A stretch of DNA of 64,000 nt from Gammaproteobacteria bacterium (GTDB taxonomy: Bacteria; Pseudomonadota; Gammaproteobacteria; Xanthomonadales; SZUA-36): contig JAJFLA010000031.1 in the NCBI GenBank assembly GCA_021772935.1, positions 1 to 64,000 of the forward strand, in the 5' to 3' direction. Below, piece by piece: positions 37,305 to 48,498 of the stretch. The notes beneath the pieces were generated by a model, which worked only from the letters and a program-made list of their open reading frames with translations, was not told the DNA's origin and did not search any database. The position numbers were made by a program, and so were the translations under genes. Within the stretch, counting starts at the first letter, position 1, and each line of letters starts with the position of its first letter.

Positions 37305-38051
37305 TTAGCCGCCGTAGGTCTTTGAATTATGGGCTATTAGCTCTGCGAACTTTCGTAAAATGCTTTTGGCATCCTCCGTATCGGTAATATTGTTCAGCAC
37401 TTGGGTCGGGCTTAGTCCTTCTTCTCGGAGCACATCCGACCTGTTACGAACGTATTCGGACATTACTGAGGCTGAAAACTCCGGGTGGAACTGTAGCCCC
37501 CAGACACTTTCAGCAAATCGAATGACGAAATTATCATCCAGCGGGCTGACAGCCAATCGTTGTGCACCTGGTGGAAGCTCCAGCACCGCTTCTGAGTGCG
37601 AGGCTTGTACCGCAAAAGACCGTGGTATTTGCCCTAATAAGTCGTCCCCATCTGAAGCGCCCGTCAGTCTTGCTGTTACGGTTCCAATTTGCCGGCCAGC
37701 AGGGTTCGGCCCCACCAGGCCGCCCAGTGCGTGAGCCAGAAGCTGATGTCCATAACATACGCCAAGTACGGGCACGCCCGTTTGCACCGCCCGCTGCAAC
37801 CATTCCGCACAGCGCTCACTCCACGCCTCCCTTGCAGAAACCATAGCCGCTGAACCCGTAATCACAATACCGGACAGCTTTTCTGCTGCTGGTAGTAACG
37901 AATGACGGAATACGTCTACCTGCAACAGGTCTGGAATACCCATACCTTCTGCAAACCAGTCTTCAAAATCACCATGCTGCGGTTTGATTTTTGCGATAGT
38001 GCAGCCTGTTTTAATTAGTGCAATCGGTTTCACCACTTTTTGTTCATTCAT
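37305..38051 (-). CDS. Class I glutamine amidotransferase-like protein
   Basis: The 248-residue protein has the glutaminase triad context: the nucleophile Cys in [15 protein letters not shown] and the His/Glu pair in GLQFHPEFS. It has no synthetase domain, so it resembles the stand-alone GMP-synthase-like amidotransferases (often annotated as glutamine amidotransferases acting on gamma-glutamyl compounds). Substrate not known. Divergent from glyQ. Confidence 0.85.
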   Translation of the reverse strand: MNEQKVVKPIALIKTGCTIAKIKPQHGDFEDWFAEGMGIPDLLQVDVFRHSLLPAAEKLSGIVITGSAAMVSAREAWSERCAEWLQRAVQTGVPVLGVCYGHQLLAHALGGLVGPNPAGRQIGTVTARLTGASDGDDLLGQIPRSFAVQASHSEAVLELPPGAQRLAVSPLDDNFVIRFAESVWGLQFHPEFSASVMSEYVRNRSDVLREEGLSPTQVLNNITDTEDAKSILRKFAELIAHNSKTYGG

Positions 38052-38126
38052 CTTCTGTCTTTCGTCGCGCTTGGCTATAATTGTGTATTCAGGTCACCAT
38101 GCCTGTTATCTGATCACGGGATTTTC

Positions 38127-39020
38127 ATGACTTTTCAGGATTTTATCAACTGCCTGCAAACTTATTGGGCGGAACAGGGTTGCGTATTAATACAACCGCT
38201 CGATATGGAAGTGGGTGCTGGCACATTTCACCCCGCTACATTTCTGCGCTCCATCGGCCCAGAACCGTGGAATGCCGCCTATGTTCAGCCTTGTCGACGA
38301 CCCACGGATGGCCGTTATGGCGAAAACCCAAACCGGTTACAGCACTACTATCAATACCAGGTTGTGTTGAAACCAGCGCCAACCGACATCCAGGAGTTGT
38401 ACCTTGGCTCGTTACGAGCGATTGGTATTGACCCTGCCATACATGATATCCGTTTCGTAGAAGATAACTGGGAATCGCCAACGCTCGGTGCCTGGGGTTT
38501 GGGGTGGGAGGTCTGGCTCAATGGCATGGAAGTCACCCAATTCACATATTTCCAACAAGCCGGGGGTCTGGAGTGTCGACCGGTGCTGGGTGAAATCACT
38601 TATGGTCTTGAGCGGCTGGCCATGTATTTACAAAACGTTGACAGTATATTTGATCTTGTCTGGACCGATGTTGGTACGAGAAAAATTAGCTATGGCGAGG
38701 TTTTCCATCAAAATGAAGTGGAACAATCCACCTATAATTTTGAGCACGCTGACACCAAATCCCTTTTTACCTGGTTTGACACCTGTGAGTCTCAAGCCAA
38801 TAAACTTGTAACACTTGACTTGCCACTACCAGCCTATGAACAGGTACTAAAAGCCTCACACACCTTTAACCTCCTGGACGCCCGCCGTGCAATTTCGGTG
38901 ACAGAACGACAGCGCTTTATTCTCCGAGTTAGAAACCTGTCGCGTTTAGTCGCTGAGACGTATTTCACCCGCAGAGAGGCTCTGGGGTTTCCCGGACTGG
39001 CGGAGAGCACAAGTGAATAA
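38127..39020 (+). CDS. glyQ: Glycine-tRNA ligase, alpha subunit
   Basis: GlyQ carries the class II catalytic core of the alpha2-beta2 glycyl-tRNA synthetase. From ATG 38127 it has 297 residues, the normal size; the in-frame upstream part has no family match. Clear sequences are [54 protein letters not shown] and FTYFQQAGG. Its stop overlaps the GTG start of glyS by eight bases. Confidence 0.97.
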   Translation: MTFQDFINCLQTYWAEQGCVLIQPLDMEVGAGTFHPATFLRSIGPEPWNAAYVQPCRRPTDGRYGENPNRLQHYYQYQVVLKPAPTDIQELYLGSLRAIGIDPAIHDIRFVEDNWESPTLGAWGLGWEVWLNGMEVTQFTYFQQAGGLECRPVLGEITYGLERLAMYLQNVDSIFDLVWTDVGTRKISYGEVFHQNEVEQSTYNFEHADTKSLFTWFDTCESQANKLVTLDLPLPAYEQVLKASHTFNLLDARRAISVTERQRFILRVRNLSRLVAETYFTRREALGFPGLAESTSE

Positions 39021-41127
39021 AACAAACACAATCACCGGCAACAGTGCTCTGGTTTCCGCGGACCTGTTGATTGAGCTTGGCTGTGAAGAGTTGCCGCCCA
39101 AATCGTTACCAACCCTTGCAAAAATATTGTTTGAAAGTTTTTCATCACAGCTGAATAAAGCTGAACTACCATTTAACGCCGACGCCAGCCGTGTTTATTA
39201 CACGCCCCGGCGCCTTGCGTTATTGATTTCAGGGGTTGCTGAACGCCAACCAGACCAGGTATTGGAACGCAAAGGGCCCGCTATAAGCGCTGCTTTTAAT
39301 GCGGAAAAACAGCCAACCCCGGCGGCTCTTGGTTTCGCGCGGTCTGTTGGTAAAGACATTGAGGAACTTGAAACACTCAAAACTGATAAGGGTGAATGGC
39401 TATATTGCCAGGTAGAAAAAGCAGGCCAGAGCCTTGAGACCTTGCTTTTCCCAGCACTGGAAAAAGCACTGGCCTCACTACCCGTGGCAAAACCCATGCG
39501 TTGGGCGTCAAATGATTTTAGTTTCGTCCGGCCAGTACACTGGCTTGTCGCAATGCACGGTTCAAAAACTCTCAATGGCAGCCTGTTTGGTCTGCCCGCT
39601 GGCAACACCACGCGAGGCCACAGAATACACCAGCCAGGGCCTCTTAAAATCGGTGCCGCGGAAGACTTTGAACGAATTTTGGAATCCGCCTGTGTGGTTG
39701 TTGATCAAGACAAACGAGGAGTCCTGATCGAGCAACAGGTTGTCGCACTGGCTAAATCTGCCGGCGGCAAAGCCTTGATTGACCCTCAATTACTTGAAGA
39801 GGTCACAAACCTGGTTGAGTGGCCACGATCCATATGCGGTAGCTTCGATGTTGAGTTTCTCGATATACCAGCAGAAGCCTTGATTGCGAGTATGCAAGAC
39901 CATCAGAAGTTTTTCCCCGTCATCAACAGCAAAACGGGGTTACTTTTGGCGCAATTCATTACAGTAGCAAATTTAGAGAGCCTGAATGTTGATGCGGTCC
40001 GTCGAGGATTTGAACGGGTCATAAGACCACGTCTTGCAGATGCACGGTTTTTCTGGGACCAGGATAACAAATCATCACTAGAGGCCCGTTTACCACAACT
40101 TGACGACATTGTTTTCCAGAACAAGTTAGGTTCTGTTGGTGACAAATCACGACGAATAGCTGCAATATCAAAGAGAATAGCCGAAATAGCTGCCTTGGAC
40201 GAAAATGCTGCAAGTCGAGCTGCGTTGCTATGTAAGTGTGATCTTGTCAGTCATATGGTAGCCGAGTTTCCAGAGCTTCAGGGTATTATGGGTTGCTATT
40301 ACGCCGAGCGGGACGGTGAGGAAAGTATTGTCTCCCAAGCCATTGGCGAACACTATCTTCCAAGGTATTCCGGCGATCAATTACCCTCACAAGCCGTTGG
40401 AAAAGTGGTTGCCCTGGCCGATCGTCTGGACACATTAACCGGTATATTTGCAACCGGGCTAAAGCCCTCCGGAAACAAGGATCCATTTGCGTTGCGCCGT
40501 GCAGCACTTGGTGTTATCCGTATTTTGCTGGATGGTGAGCTGAGCATTGAGCTCGATAAGGCCCTTGAAGTTACGGCATTGATCGTTCACGAACAGTTAC
40601 CGGTGACCACCGAGGTTTCACATGGCTTGCGCCATTTTATACTTGGGCGACTAAAGCACTATCTCCATGAGCAAGGTTACGATACTAACCTGGTTGCAGC
40701 CACTTTGGATGCACCGCTAAGCAGCCTGCCTGATCTTATGGCGCGGGTTGAAGCATTGCATAATTTCATGCACCAGGAGGTAGCTTCCAGCTTGGCGGCA
40801 GCCAACAAGAGAATTGGTACTATTTTACGTAAATCAGAAGCGGTCACTGATGACTCAATAGAGGATAATATGCTAATTATCGAAGAAGAAAGGATGCTTT
40901 TCTCCGAAATTAGAAATGTTTCAAGCCGTCTGGATCGACTTTATGATCAAGCTGATTATTCCAGGGCCCTGGAATTGCTGGCTGGTTTGTCACCTGGAAT
41001 CGAAGCCTTTTTTGACAACGTTATGGTGATGGATGACGATTTGGCAGTGCGACGCAACCGGTTAAATCTTCTTGCCGCGCTTAAAGGGTTGTTCGATCGA
41101 ATTGCAAACCTTGCTTTGATGGGTTGA
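39013..41127 (+). CDS. glyS: Glycine-tRNA ligase, beta subunit
   Basis: GlyS binds tRNA and completes the tetrameric synthetase. It has 704 residues against about 690 in E. coli. Typical sequences are [15 protein letters not shown] near the start, [11 protein letters not shown] in the middle, [20 protein letters not shown] and [19 protein letters not shown] near the end. The GTG at 39013 has GGAGAG upstream; its first 15 residues are an extension compared with many homologues. Convergent with gyrB. Confidence 0.97.
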   Translation: MNKTNTITGNSALVSADLLIELGCEELPPKSLPTLAKILFESFSSQLNKAELPFNADASRVYYTPRRLALLISGVAERQPDQVLERKGPAISAAFNAEKQPTPAALGFARSVGKDIEELETLKTDKGEWLYCQVEKAGQSLETLLFPALEKALASLPVAKPMRWASNDFSFVRPVHWLVAMHGSKTLNGSLFGLPAGNTTRGHRIHQPGPLKIGAAEDFERILESACVVVDQDKRGVLIEQQVVALAKSAGGKALIDPQLLEEVTNLVEWPRSICGSFDVEFLDIPAEALIASMQDHQKFFPVINSKTGLLLAQFITVANLESLNVDAVRRGFERVIRPRLADARFFWDQDNKSSLEARLPQLDDIVFQNKLGSVGDKSRRIAAISKRIAEIAALDENAASRAALLCKCDLVSHMVAEFPELQGIMGCYYAERDGEESIVSQAIGEHYLPRYSGDQLPSQAVGKVVALADRLDTLTGIFATGLKPSGNKDPFALRRAALGVIRILLDGELSIELDKALEVTALIVHEQLPVTTEVSHGLRHFILGRLKHYLHEQGYDTNLVAATLDAPLSSLPDLMARVEALHNFMHQEVASSLAAANKRIGTILRKSEAVTDDSIEDNMLIIEEERMLFSEIRNVSSRLDRLYDQADYSRALELLAGLSPGIEAFFDNVMVMDDDLAVRRNRLNLLAALKGLFDRIANLALMG

Positions 41128-41135
41128 TCTCATTC

Positions 41136-41160
41136 GGAACCCCTGGTCGGACGGGGTTCC
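41136..41160. terminator. Hairpin between convergent glyS and gyrB
   Basis: GGAACCCC (41136-41143) pairs perfectly with GGGGTTCC (41153-41160) across a 9-base loop. It sits 9 bases after both stops, so it could serve both genes; there is no U run on either side. Confidence 0.55.
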
Positions 41161-41168
41161 TGTCAAAC

Positions 41169-43622
<2,454 letters not shown>

Positions 43623-43724
43623 CTATACGGCTTTGACTTGTTGCAGGAAAGTTGTGCTTTGAAACGGTCTGTATTATACCATTGAGCGTCATTAAATACC
43701 TGTTTTTTCGACTTTTTCGATGCT

Positions 43725-44801
43725 TTACCCACCCCTCGCGATAACCTTGCCTTGTTCCACGTGAAACACCATGTGGCTATCACTACAGGCTTTTATAGCA
43801 GCGACCAATTCGGTGCCGGTCACCCAGACTTGTGCACCCAGCTCCATGCCCTCTCTTAACACCGTGGTAAGGTGCGCCTCATCTAGTTCCGACGAAAGAT
43901 CATCCAACAATAGCATTGGTCTTTCCCCCGACGCACAAATCAAATGTGCTTGCGCAATGACCATTGCTGCCGCCATGGCTTTTTGTTCCCCGCGCGACAA
44001 GCGCTCCCTCGCGAGACTGCCATTAATACTCAAATGTAAATCGGCCTTGTGCGGGCCCGCCCCTGTTGAGCCCCTTTCCATGTCTCTTGTAGTAGACAAC
44101 CGTGTGGCCTCTGCGAGATCATCTCCAACCCAGCCCTTTCGGTAACTTAAAGTAATACCTTCCAGTGTCTGATTAAATATTGGTAGTTTCTTTTGCAATA
44201 TAGCATTAAGACGACTGGCATATTGCTCCCGTGCCTCGTGCAATTTTTCGCCAAGGCGATTGAACTGTGGGTCAAGGCTTTCAACCACCTTTATGTTTGA
44301 TTGTCTTAATGCTGCATTACGTTGTTTTAGTACACGACTATACCGACGCCACAGTAATAAAAACCCGTGTTCCACGTGAAACACACCCCAATCAAGATAT
44401 TTACGTCGTCCATCTGGTGGCCCACTAACCAACGCATGACTGTTGGGCGTGAGCAAAACATGGGGTAATAGCTGGGTTAACGCACTTAGTTCGGTGATGT
44501 CTTCACCATTATGTCGTGCGTTCCAATAATCTATTCCGCGCTCCATCCCCAGTTGATGCGAAACGCTCGCCTCGCTTTCAACCATGGCGACTACCTGGAA
44601 CCTGGTGTCGTCTGGACCAATGAGTGACCCTATCTTTCCTGAACGAAAGGATCTGCCCTTAGACAATACGGCCAGCGCTTCTAGAACACTGGTTTTCCCC
44701 GCACCGTTGGCACCCACGAAACAATTAAGACACGGATCAGCTTGTATTTGTGTCGATGATATGTTTCTTAAGTTATTGATATTAAGGGATTTAACCCACA
44801 T
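43725..44801 (-). CDS. recF: DNA replication and repair protein RecF
   Basis: RecF loads recombination factors at single-strand gaps. Its 358 residues include the Walker A motif GANGAGKTSVLEAL (30-43), the ABC-type signature LSRGEQKAMAAAM and the Walker B LLLDDLSSELDEAHL. The peptide VFHVE occurs twice, at 140-144 and 345-349; both copies are encoded by the embedded parS sites. The gene lies between dnaN and gyrB on the same strand. Confidence 0.97.
   Translation of the reverse strand: MWVKSLNINNLRNISSTQIQADPCLNCFVGANGAGKTSVLEALAVLSKGRSFRSGKIGSLIGPDDTRFQVVAMVESEASVSHQLGMERGIDYWNARHNGEDITELSALTQLLPHVLLTPNSHALVSGPPDGRRKYLDWGVFHVEHGFLLLWRRYSRVLKQRNAALRQSNIKVVESLDPQFNRLGEKLHEAREQYASRLNAILQKKLPIFNQTLEGITLSYRKGWVGDDLAEATRLSTTRDMERGSTGAGPHKADLHLSINGSLARERLSRGEQKAMAAAMVIAQAHLICASGERPMLLLDDLSSELDEAHLTTVLREGMELGAQVWVTGTELVAAIKACSDSHMVFHVEQGKVIARGG
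43753..43768. promoter_or_regulatory. parS centromere site 1 (inside recF)
   Basis: TGTTCCACGTGAAACA is a perfect match to the chromosomal parS consensus TGTTNCACGTGAAACA bound by ParB. It lies in the last codons of recF. It would nucleate the ParB complex used for origin segregation. parA and parB are not in the window. Confidence 0.92.
44368..44383. promoter_or_regulatory. parS centromere site 2 (inside recF)
   Basis: A second, identical 16 bp copy of TGTTCCACGTGAAACA lies 615 bases from the first, in the middle of recF. Two exact copies in one gene cannot be chance and match the position expected for the origin-proximal centromere. Confidence 0.92.
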
Positions 44802-44822
44802 ATCGTTATATTTTTATCCGGC

Positions 44823-45923
44823 TCAGAGCTTAAGCGGCATTACCACATGTCGATTAACATCAGAATCTGGCGCTGACACCAGACAACTGCTGTTTGCGTC
44901 CTTCAGTTCCAATGAGACCTGCTCAGTATCGATTGCCATCAAAGCATCCAACAGGTAGGTCACATTAAAGCCAACCGCCAGACGATCGAAATTGAACTCC
45001 GCCTCAATTTCCTCCACGGCTTCTTCATGTTGCGGGTTGTGAGCGACAATTTTTATTGTGGACCCTGCTGCTTCTAGCCGCACACCTTTGTATTTTTCAT
45101 TAGACAAAATAGCAGCGCGCTGAAGTGCTTGAATGAAGGTGTTTTTATCTACAAGCATCTGCTTGTCAGCACCAACCGGTATCACCGCCTTGTAATCGGG
45201 AAACCGGCCATCAATTAACTTGGAAGTAAAGGTTGTGTCACCTTTAACCAACCTAATGTGGTTCCGACCAATTGCAAGAGTAACCTCCTCTCCATCACTC
45301 GCTAGCATGCGCGACAATTCTAATACGCCCTTTCTCGGTACGATAAGTTGACGGTCGCTTGAAATTTCAATACTGCTGTCAAGATCGCAAATAGCAAGCC
45401 TGTGGCCATCTGTCGCAATAGCTCTTAACTGTTGATCGTTGAAATCGAACAATAAGCCATTGAGGTAATAACGAACATCCTGGTTTGCCATCGCAAAGGA
45501 TGTCTTATCCATCATTTTTTTAAGTGTCGCTTCAGCAACGACAATCTTTTCAAGTGCCTCCACCTGATCGGTAGCGGGGAACTCAGATGCTGGCAAGGTC
45601 GATAGTGTAAAGCGACTACGACCAGCAGATAAGGTCGCTTTTTCATCACTGACACTGAAAGTAATACTGGACCCATCAGGCAAGGCCTTAATGATGTCAA
45701 CTAGTTTTCGTGCCGGAATTGTGATCTCACCATCCTGATTAACATCAGCAGGAACACTCGATATGAGTTCGACCTCCATGTCAGTTCCGGTGACCGTTAA
45801 ACGTCCATCTCGGGCTACAAGCATAAAATTAGCTAAAACCGGCAACGTCTGCCGACGTTCAACAACGCCAATAACCTGGCTAAGTGGTTGAAGAAGCACT
45901 TCCCTGGATATAGTGAATTTCAT
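44823..45923 (-). CDS. dnaN: DNA polymerase III sliding clamp (beta subunit)
   Basis: The ring-shaped clamp tethers polymerase III to DNA. The 366-residue length is exactly that of the family. Typical sequences are MKFTISREVLLQPLSQVIGV at the start, DGRFPDYKAVIP and the C-terminal VSAPDSDVNRHVVMPLKL. It follows dnaA and precedes recF, with short gaps. Confidence 0.98.
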   Translation of the reverse strand: MKFTISREVLLQPLSQVIGVVERRQTLPVLANFMLVARDGRLTVTGTDMEVELISSVPADVNQDGEITIPARKLVDIIKALPDGSSITFSVSDEKATLSAGRSRFTLSTLPASEFPATDQVEALEKIVVAEATLKKMMDKTSFAMANQDVRYYLNGLLFDFNDQQLRAIATDGHRLAICDLDSSIEISSDRQLIVPRKGVLELSRMLASDGEEVTLAIGRNHIRLVKGDTTFTSKLIDGRFPDYKAVIPVGADKQMLVDKNTFIQALQRAAILSNEKYKGVRLEAAGSTIKIVAHNPQHEEAVEEIEAEFNFDRLAVGFNVTYLLDALMAIDTEQVSLELKDANSSCLVSAPDSDVNRHVVMPLKL

Positions 45924-46170
45924 ACGCTGATCCTTTTATTACTGCTCTATAATTAGAGGGTATTATATAAACAGTAGTAGTAGTAAGCCTTGTTAATAAG
46001 TCCAAAACATCAAATATATTTGTATAATTCAACTAGATATAAACTCTAAACCCTGTGTATATCAAAACCTGAAACTTGTGCATAACCAGTGGAAAAACCA
46101 TCGGCTGTATCAATGCAAAAATGTATACACAGCTTGTTAAGAGTTTATACCCTTATTGTTCCACAAAATA
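45924..46170. other. AT-rich dnaN-dnaA intergenic region, candidate oriC element
   Basis: The 247-base gap has a strongly AT-rich stretch (about 45958-46050) followed by DnaA-box-like sequences: a perfect TGTGCATAA at 46077-46085, and one-mismatch copies at 46054-46062 and 46123-46131. An unwinding element next to DnaA boxes is what an origin looks like, but spacing and number are modest. A run of AGT repeats is seen near 45970. The dnaN promoter must also lie here. Confidence 0.5.
46077..46085 (-). promoter_or_regulatory. DnaA box (TTATGCACA)
   Basis: TGTGCATAA on the plus strand is the complement of TTATGCACA, which fits the consensus TTATNCACA exactly. It lies in the AT-rich gap between dnaN and dnaA. 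Confidence 0.7.
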
Positions 46171-47487
46171 TTACGCGGTCAATAAGCGTAGTAGTTTAAC
46201 TTTGTCTTCCCGTAAGCGACCATCGGTTTCACACAATTCCTCGATTTTACGGCGTGCATGTAAAACTGTCGTGTGGTCACGTCCACCAAACGCATCACCA
46301 ATCTCTGGCAGACTATGTTGTGTTAGTTCTTTACACAGCGCCATCGCCATTTGTCTCGGACGGGCAATACTACGAGGCTTGCGTTTAGATAATAACTCTG
46401 CCATCCGTATTTTATAATATTCACACACGGTTTTTTGAATGTTTTCAATGGTGATCAGTCGGTCGTGTACGGTCAGCAGATCTCGTAAAACCTCACGAGC
46501 AAAGCTCTCCGTGATTTCTCGACCCGTAAACCGAGCATTGGCAATTAATGTATTTAACGCCCCCTCAAGATCACGGACATGTGAACGCAAGCGTTTGGCG
46601 ACCAGGAAGGCAACGTTCTCTTCCAATTGAAGCCCTTTTTCTTGGGCTTTATTCATTAAAATAGCGACACGGGTCTCAAAATCTGGCGGTTCGATAGCCA
46701 CCGTTAACCCCCAACCAAAGCGTGAGCGGAGACGAGCCTCAAGCCCTTCCACCTCTTTTGGGTAACGGTCACAAGTTAAAACAATTTGTTGTTTACTATC
46801 AAACAAAGTATTGAAAGTATGAAAAAACTCTTCTTGAGAGCTTTTTTTGCCTGCGAAAAACTGGATATCATCGATAAGTAAAGCGCCAGCAGTGCGATAA
46901 TGTTTTTTGAAATTGTCGATTGCACCATGACGTAAGGCGCGGATCATGTCGCTGACAAACCGCTCAGAGTCCAGGTACAGGACCTTTATGCTTGGGCTCT
47001 GTTCTCGAATTAAGTTGCCGATCGCATGCAATAAATGGGTTTTGCCAAGACCGGTTCCGCCATATAGCAATAAAGGGTTATAGGCATCACCAGGCTTTTG
47101 AGCAATTTGGGAGGCCGCAGCGAAACCGAGTTCATTTGATTTTCCGAGTACAAAATTATCAAAACGGTAACGGGGGTCTAAACCGGTGGACAGCCTGGTT
47201 TTAACCGGTGTTTGTTGAGGCTCTTGATTGTCTTCTGTGGTATTGGTGGGCAAGCCGTCCACGATGCTAACTGAGGCTCTTGCGTGATCCAGGTGCTCGA
47301 AAATATCCCTGATTCGTTCCAGGTAATGAGTGGTAATATGATCCCGGACATAGGAGTTGGGAGCAACCAATCGAGTCCGATTCTTGCTGCTGACAACTTC
47401 GAGTGGGCGAATGAAGGTATTGATGTCTTCAGCCGGCAGTTCCCGCTCAAGGTGTTGAAGGCAAAGATGCCAGATGTTTTGCGCCAT
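46171..47487 (-). CDS. dnaA: Chromosomal replication initiator protein DnaA
   Basis: DnaA binds DnaA boxes and opens the origin. It has 438 residues, a little short because the linker (domain II, about 85-110) is brief. The AAA+ part has NPLLLYGGTGLGKTHLLHAI and ALLIDDIQFFAGKKSSQEEF. The C-terminal DNA-binding part has GGRDHTTVLHARRKIEEL. The ATG at 47487 has no good ribosome-binding site, so the start is less sure than the identity. It heads dnaN-recF-gyrB. Confidence 0.97.
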   Translation of the reverse strand: MAQNIWHLCLQHLERELPAEDINTFIRPLEVVSSKNRTRLVAPNSYVRDHITTHYLERIRDIFEHLDHARASVSIVDGLPTNTTEDNQEPQQTPVKTRLSTGLDPRYRFDNFVLGKSNELGFAAASQIAQKPGDAYNPLLLYGGTGLGKTHLLHAIGNLIREQSPSIKVLYLDSERFVSDMIRALRHGAIDNFKKHYRTAGALLIDDIQFFAGKKSSQEEFFHTFNTLFDSKQQIVLTCDRYPKEVEGLEARLRSRFGWGLTVAIEPPDFETRVAILMNKAQEKGLQLEENVAFLVAKRLRSHVRDLEGALNTLIANARFTGREITESFAREVLRDLLTVHDRLITIENIQKTVCEYYKIRMAELLSKRKPRSIARPRQMAMALCKELTQHSLPEIGDAFGGRDHTTVLHARRKIEELCETDGRLREDKVKLLRLLTA

Positions 47488-47658
47488 GCCGCGATCAAAC
47501 CATTAGGGTTTTCTGGTGTCCGGCACAAGCACAAATCGGTGTTAAAGTACCAAGACTGTTTTTATCTTTCAGTAACTTACGAAGAATCGTATAATATCCG
47601 TCAGGCTGTTTCGGGAGTTTTTAACCACCAAGCCTGAACAGGGGTTAGTCTAACGTGC

Positions 47659-47667
47659 TGTGGATAA
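47659..47667 (-). promoter_or_regulatory. DnaA box (TTATCCACA)
   Basis: TGTGGATAA on the plus strand is the complement of TTATCCACA, the strongest DnaA-binding sequence known from E. coli. Confidence 0.75.
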
Positions 47668-47723
47668 CTTGGCTATAGTTGAAAGGTGTCTGGGACATAA
47701 AACAAATTTCTCTCGCCAATACC

Positions 47724-47752
47724 TTGAATGATGGCCTTATACGGGATACTAT
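47724..47752 (+). promoter_or_regulatory. Sigma-70 promoter of rpmH
   Basis: TTGAAT at 47724-47729, a 17-base spacer and TACTAT at 47747-47752 form a reasonable sigma-70 promoter 74 bases before the rpmH start. Confidence 0.6.
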
Positions 47753-47825
47753 TCGCCTCTTGTGTCGGCTGACTGTAAAACAGTAAAAAATAGCCCAAAA
47801 ACGAATTTTATAGAGGTTCCAAAAA

Positions 47826-47960
47826 ATGAAACGTACTTTTCAACCCAGTCTGCTAAAACGCGCTCGTAGACACGGTTTCCGTGCCCGTATGGCGACCCGT
47901 GGTGGCCGTGCTGTTATTAACGCTCGTCGCACCAAAGGGCGTAAGCGCTTAAGTGCTTGA
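47826..47960 (+). CDS. rpmH: 50S ribosomal protein L34
   Basis: The 44-residue, very basic protein [20 protein letters not shown] and onward is the standard bL34 of the large ribosomal subunit. GAGGTTCC precedes the start. It opens the rpmH-rnpA-yidC-mnmE run and is divergent from dnaA. Confidence 0.98.
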   Translation: MKRTFQPSLLKRARRHGFRARMATRGGRAVINARRTKGRKRLSA

Positions 47961-48099
47961 AAGGCGTAGCCTGCGGCGCTCGTAAGAACCGGGGAAACAG
48001 GTCTGAAAGACAGGGTCTTGCAAACCGGTAAAGCTAGACCAGGCAACGATAAACACGCATTAAAATGCTTAAGGGTCAGAGGTTCACAGGCCAGGAACG

Positions 48100-48498
48100 A
48101 TGAAATTTTCCAGGCAATCGCGACTACTCAAGCCGGCAGAATTCAAATTGGTATTTCAAAAACCTATCCGCTCTGGAGACGAGAGTTTCCGAATACTGGC
48201 TCGCGTTAATGGAATCCAGCATCACCGTCTTGGCATGGCAGTATCGAAAAAAGTTTGTGCCAAAGCGGTTGGCCGCAATCGTATCAAACGCGTAGTACGA
48301 GAAAATTTCCGCTCTTGGACGGCAGGAACAGTAGCGGAAGACACGCTGGATTTTGTTGTCCTGCCAACAGCGCTGGCGAAAACTCAAAGCAATAAAGCAC
48401 TGGATGAGTCACTTTTGGCACATTGGCAAAGACTGACCAGAAAAACCATAGACCGGAATCCCGGAATCCGGCAAGACCGATTAAGGACACAGAGATAA
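48100..48498 (+). CDS. rnpA: Ribonuclease P protein component
   Basis: The basic 132-residue protein assists the RNase P RNA in trimming tRNA 5' ends. The hallmark RNRIKRVVRENFR motif is at about 59-72, preceded by RLGMAVSKKVCAKAVG. The last base of its stop is the first base of the yidC start codon (TAATG). yidD, which usually sits between the two, is absent. The RNA subunit gene is not in the window. Confidence 0.95.
   Translation: MKFSRQSRLLKPAEFKLVFQKPIRSGDESFRILARVNGIQHHRLGMAVSKKVCAKAVGRNRIKRVVRENFRSWTAGTVAEDTLDFVVLPTALAKTQSNKALDESLLAHWQRLTRKTIDRNPGIRQDRLRTQR

Larger units (their letters stand above)
47488..47825. other. dnaA-rpmH divergent intergenic region, second candidate oriC
   Basis: The 338-base gap separates divergent dnaA and rpmH. 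In several gammaproteobacteria (for example pseudomonads) the origin lies here. I find one perfect DnaA box at 47659-47667, a promoter for rpmH at 47724-47752, and no dense box cluster. A GC-skew switch or DnaA footprint would decide between this gap and the dnaN-dnaA gap. Confidence 0.45.

Noticed and set aside
38040-38126. Extended N-terminus for GlyQ
   Set aside because: The extra 29 residues are unlike GlyQ and run into the amidotransferase gene; ATG 38127 gives the normal 297 residues.
45966-45980. Short AGT repeat as a possible functional iteron
   Set aside because: It is only four or five units of three bases with no spacing pattern of iterons; probably simple sequence.
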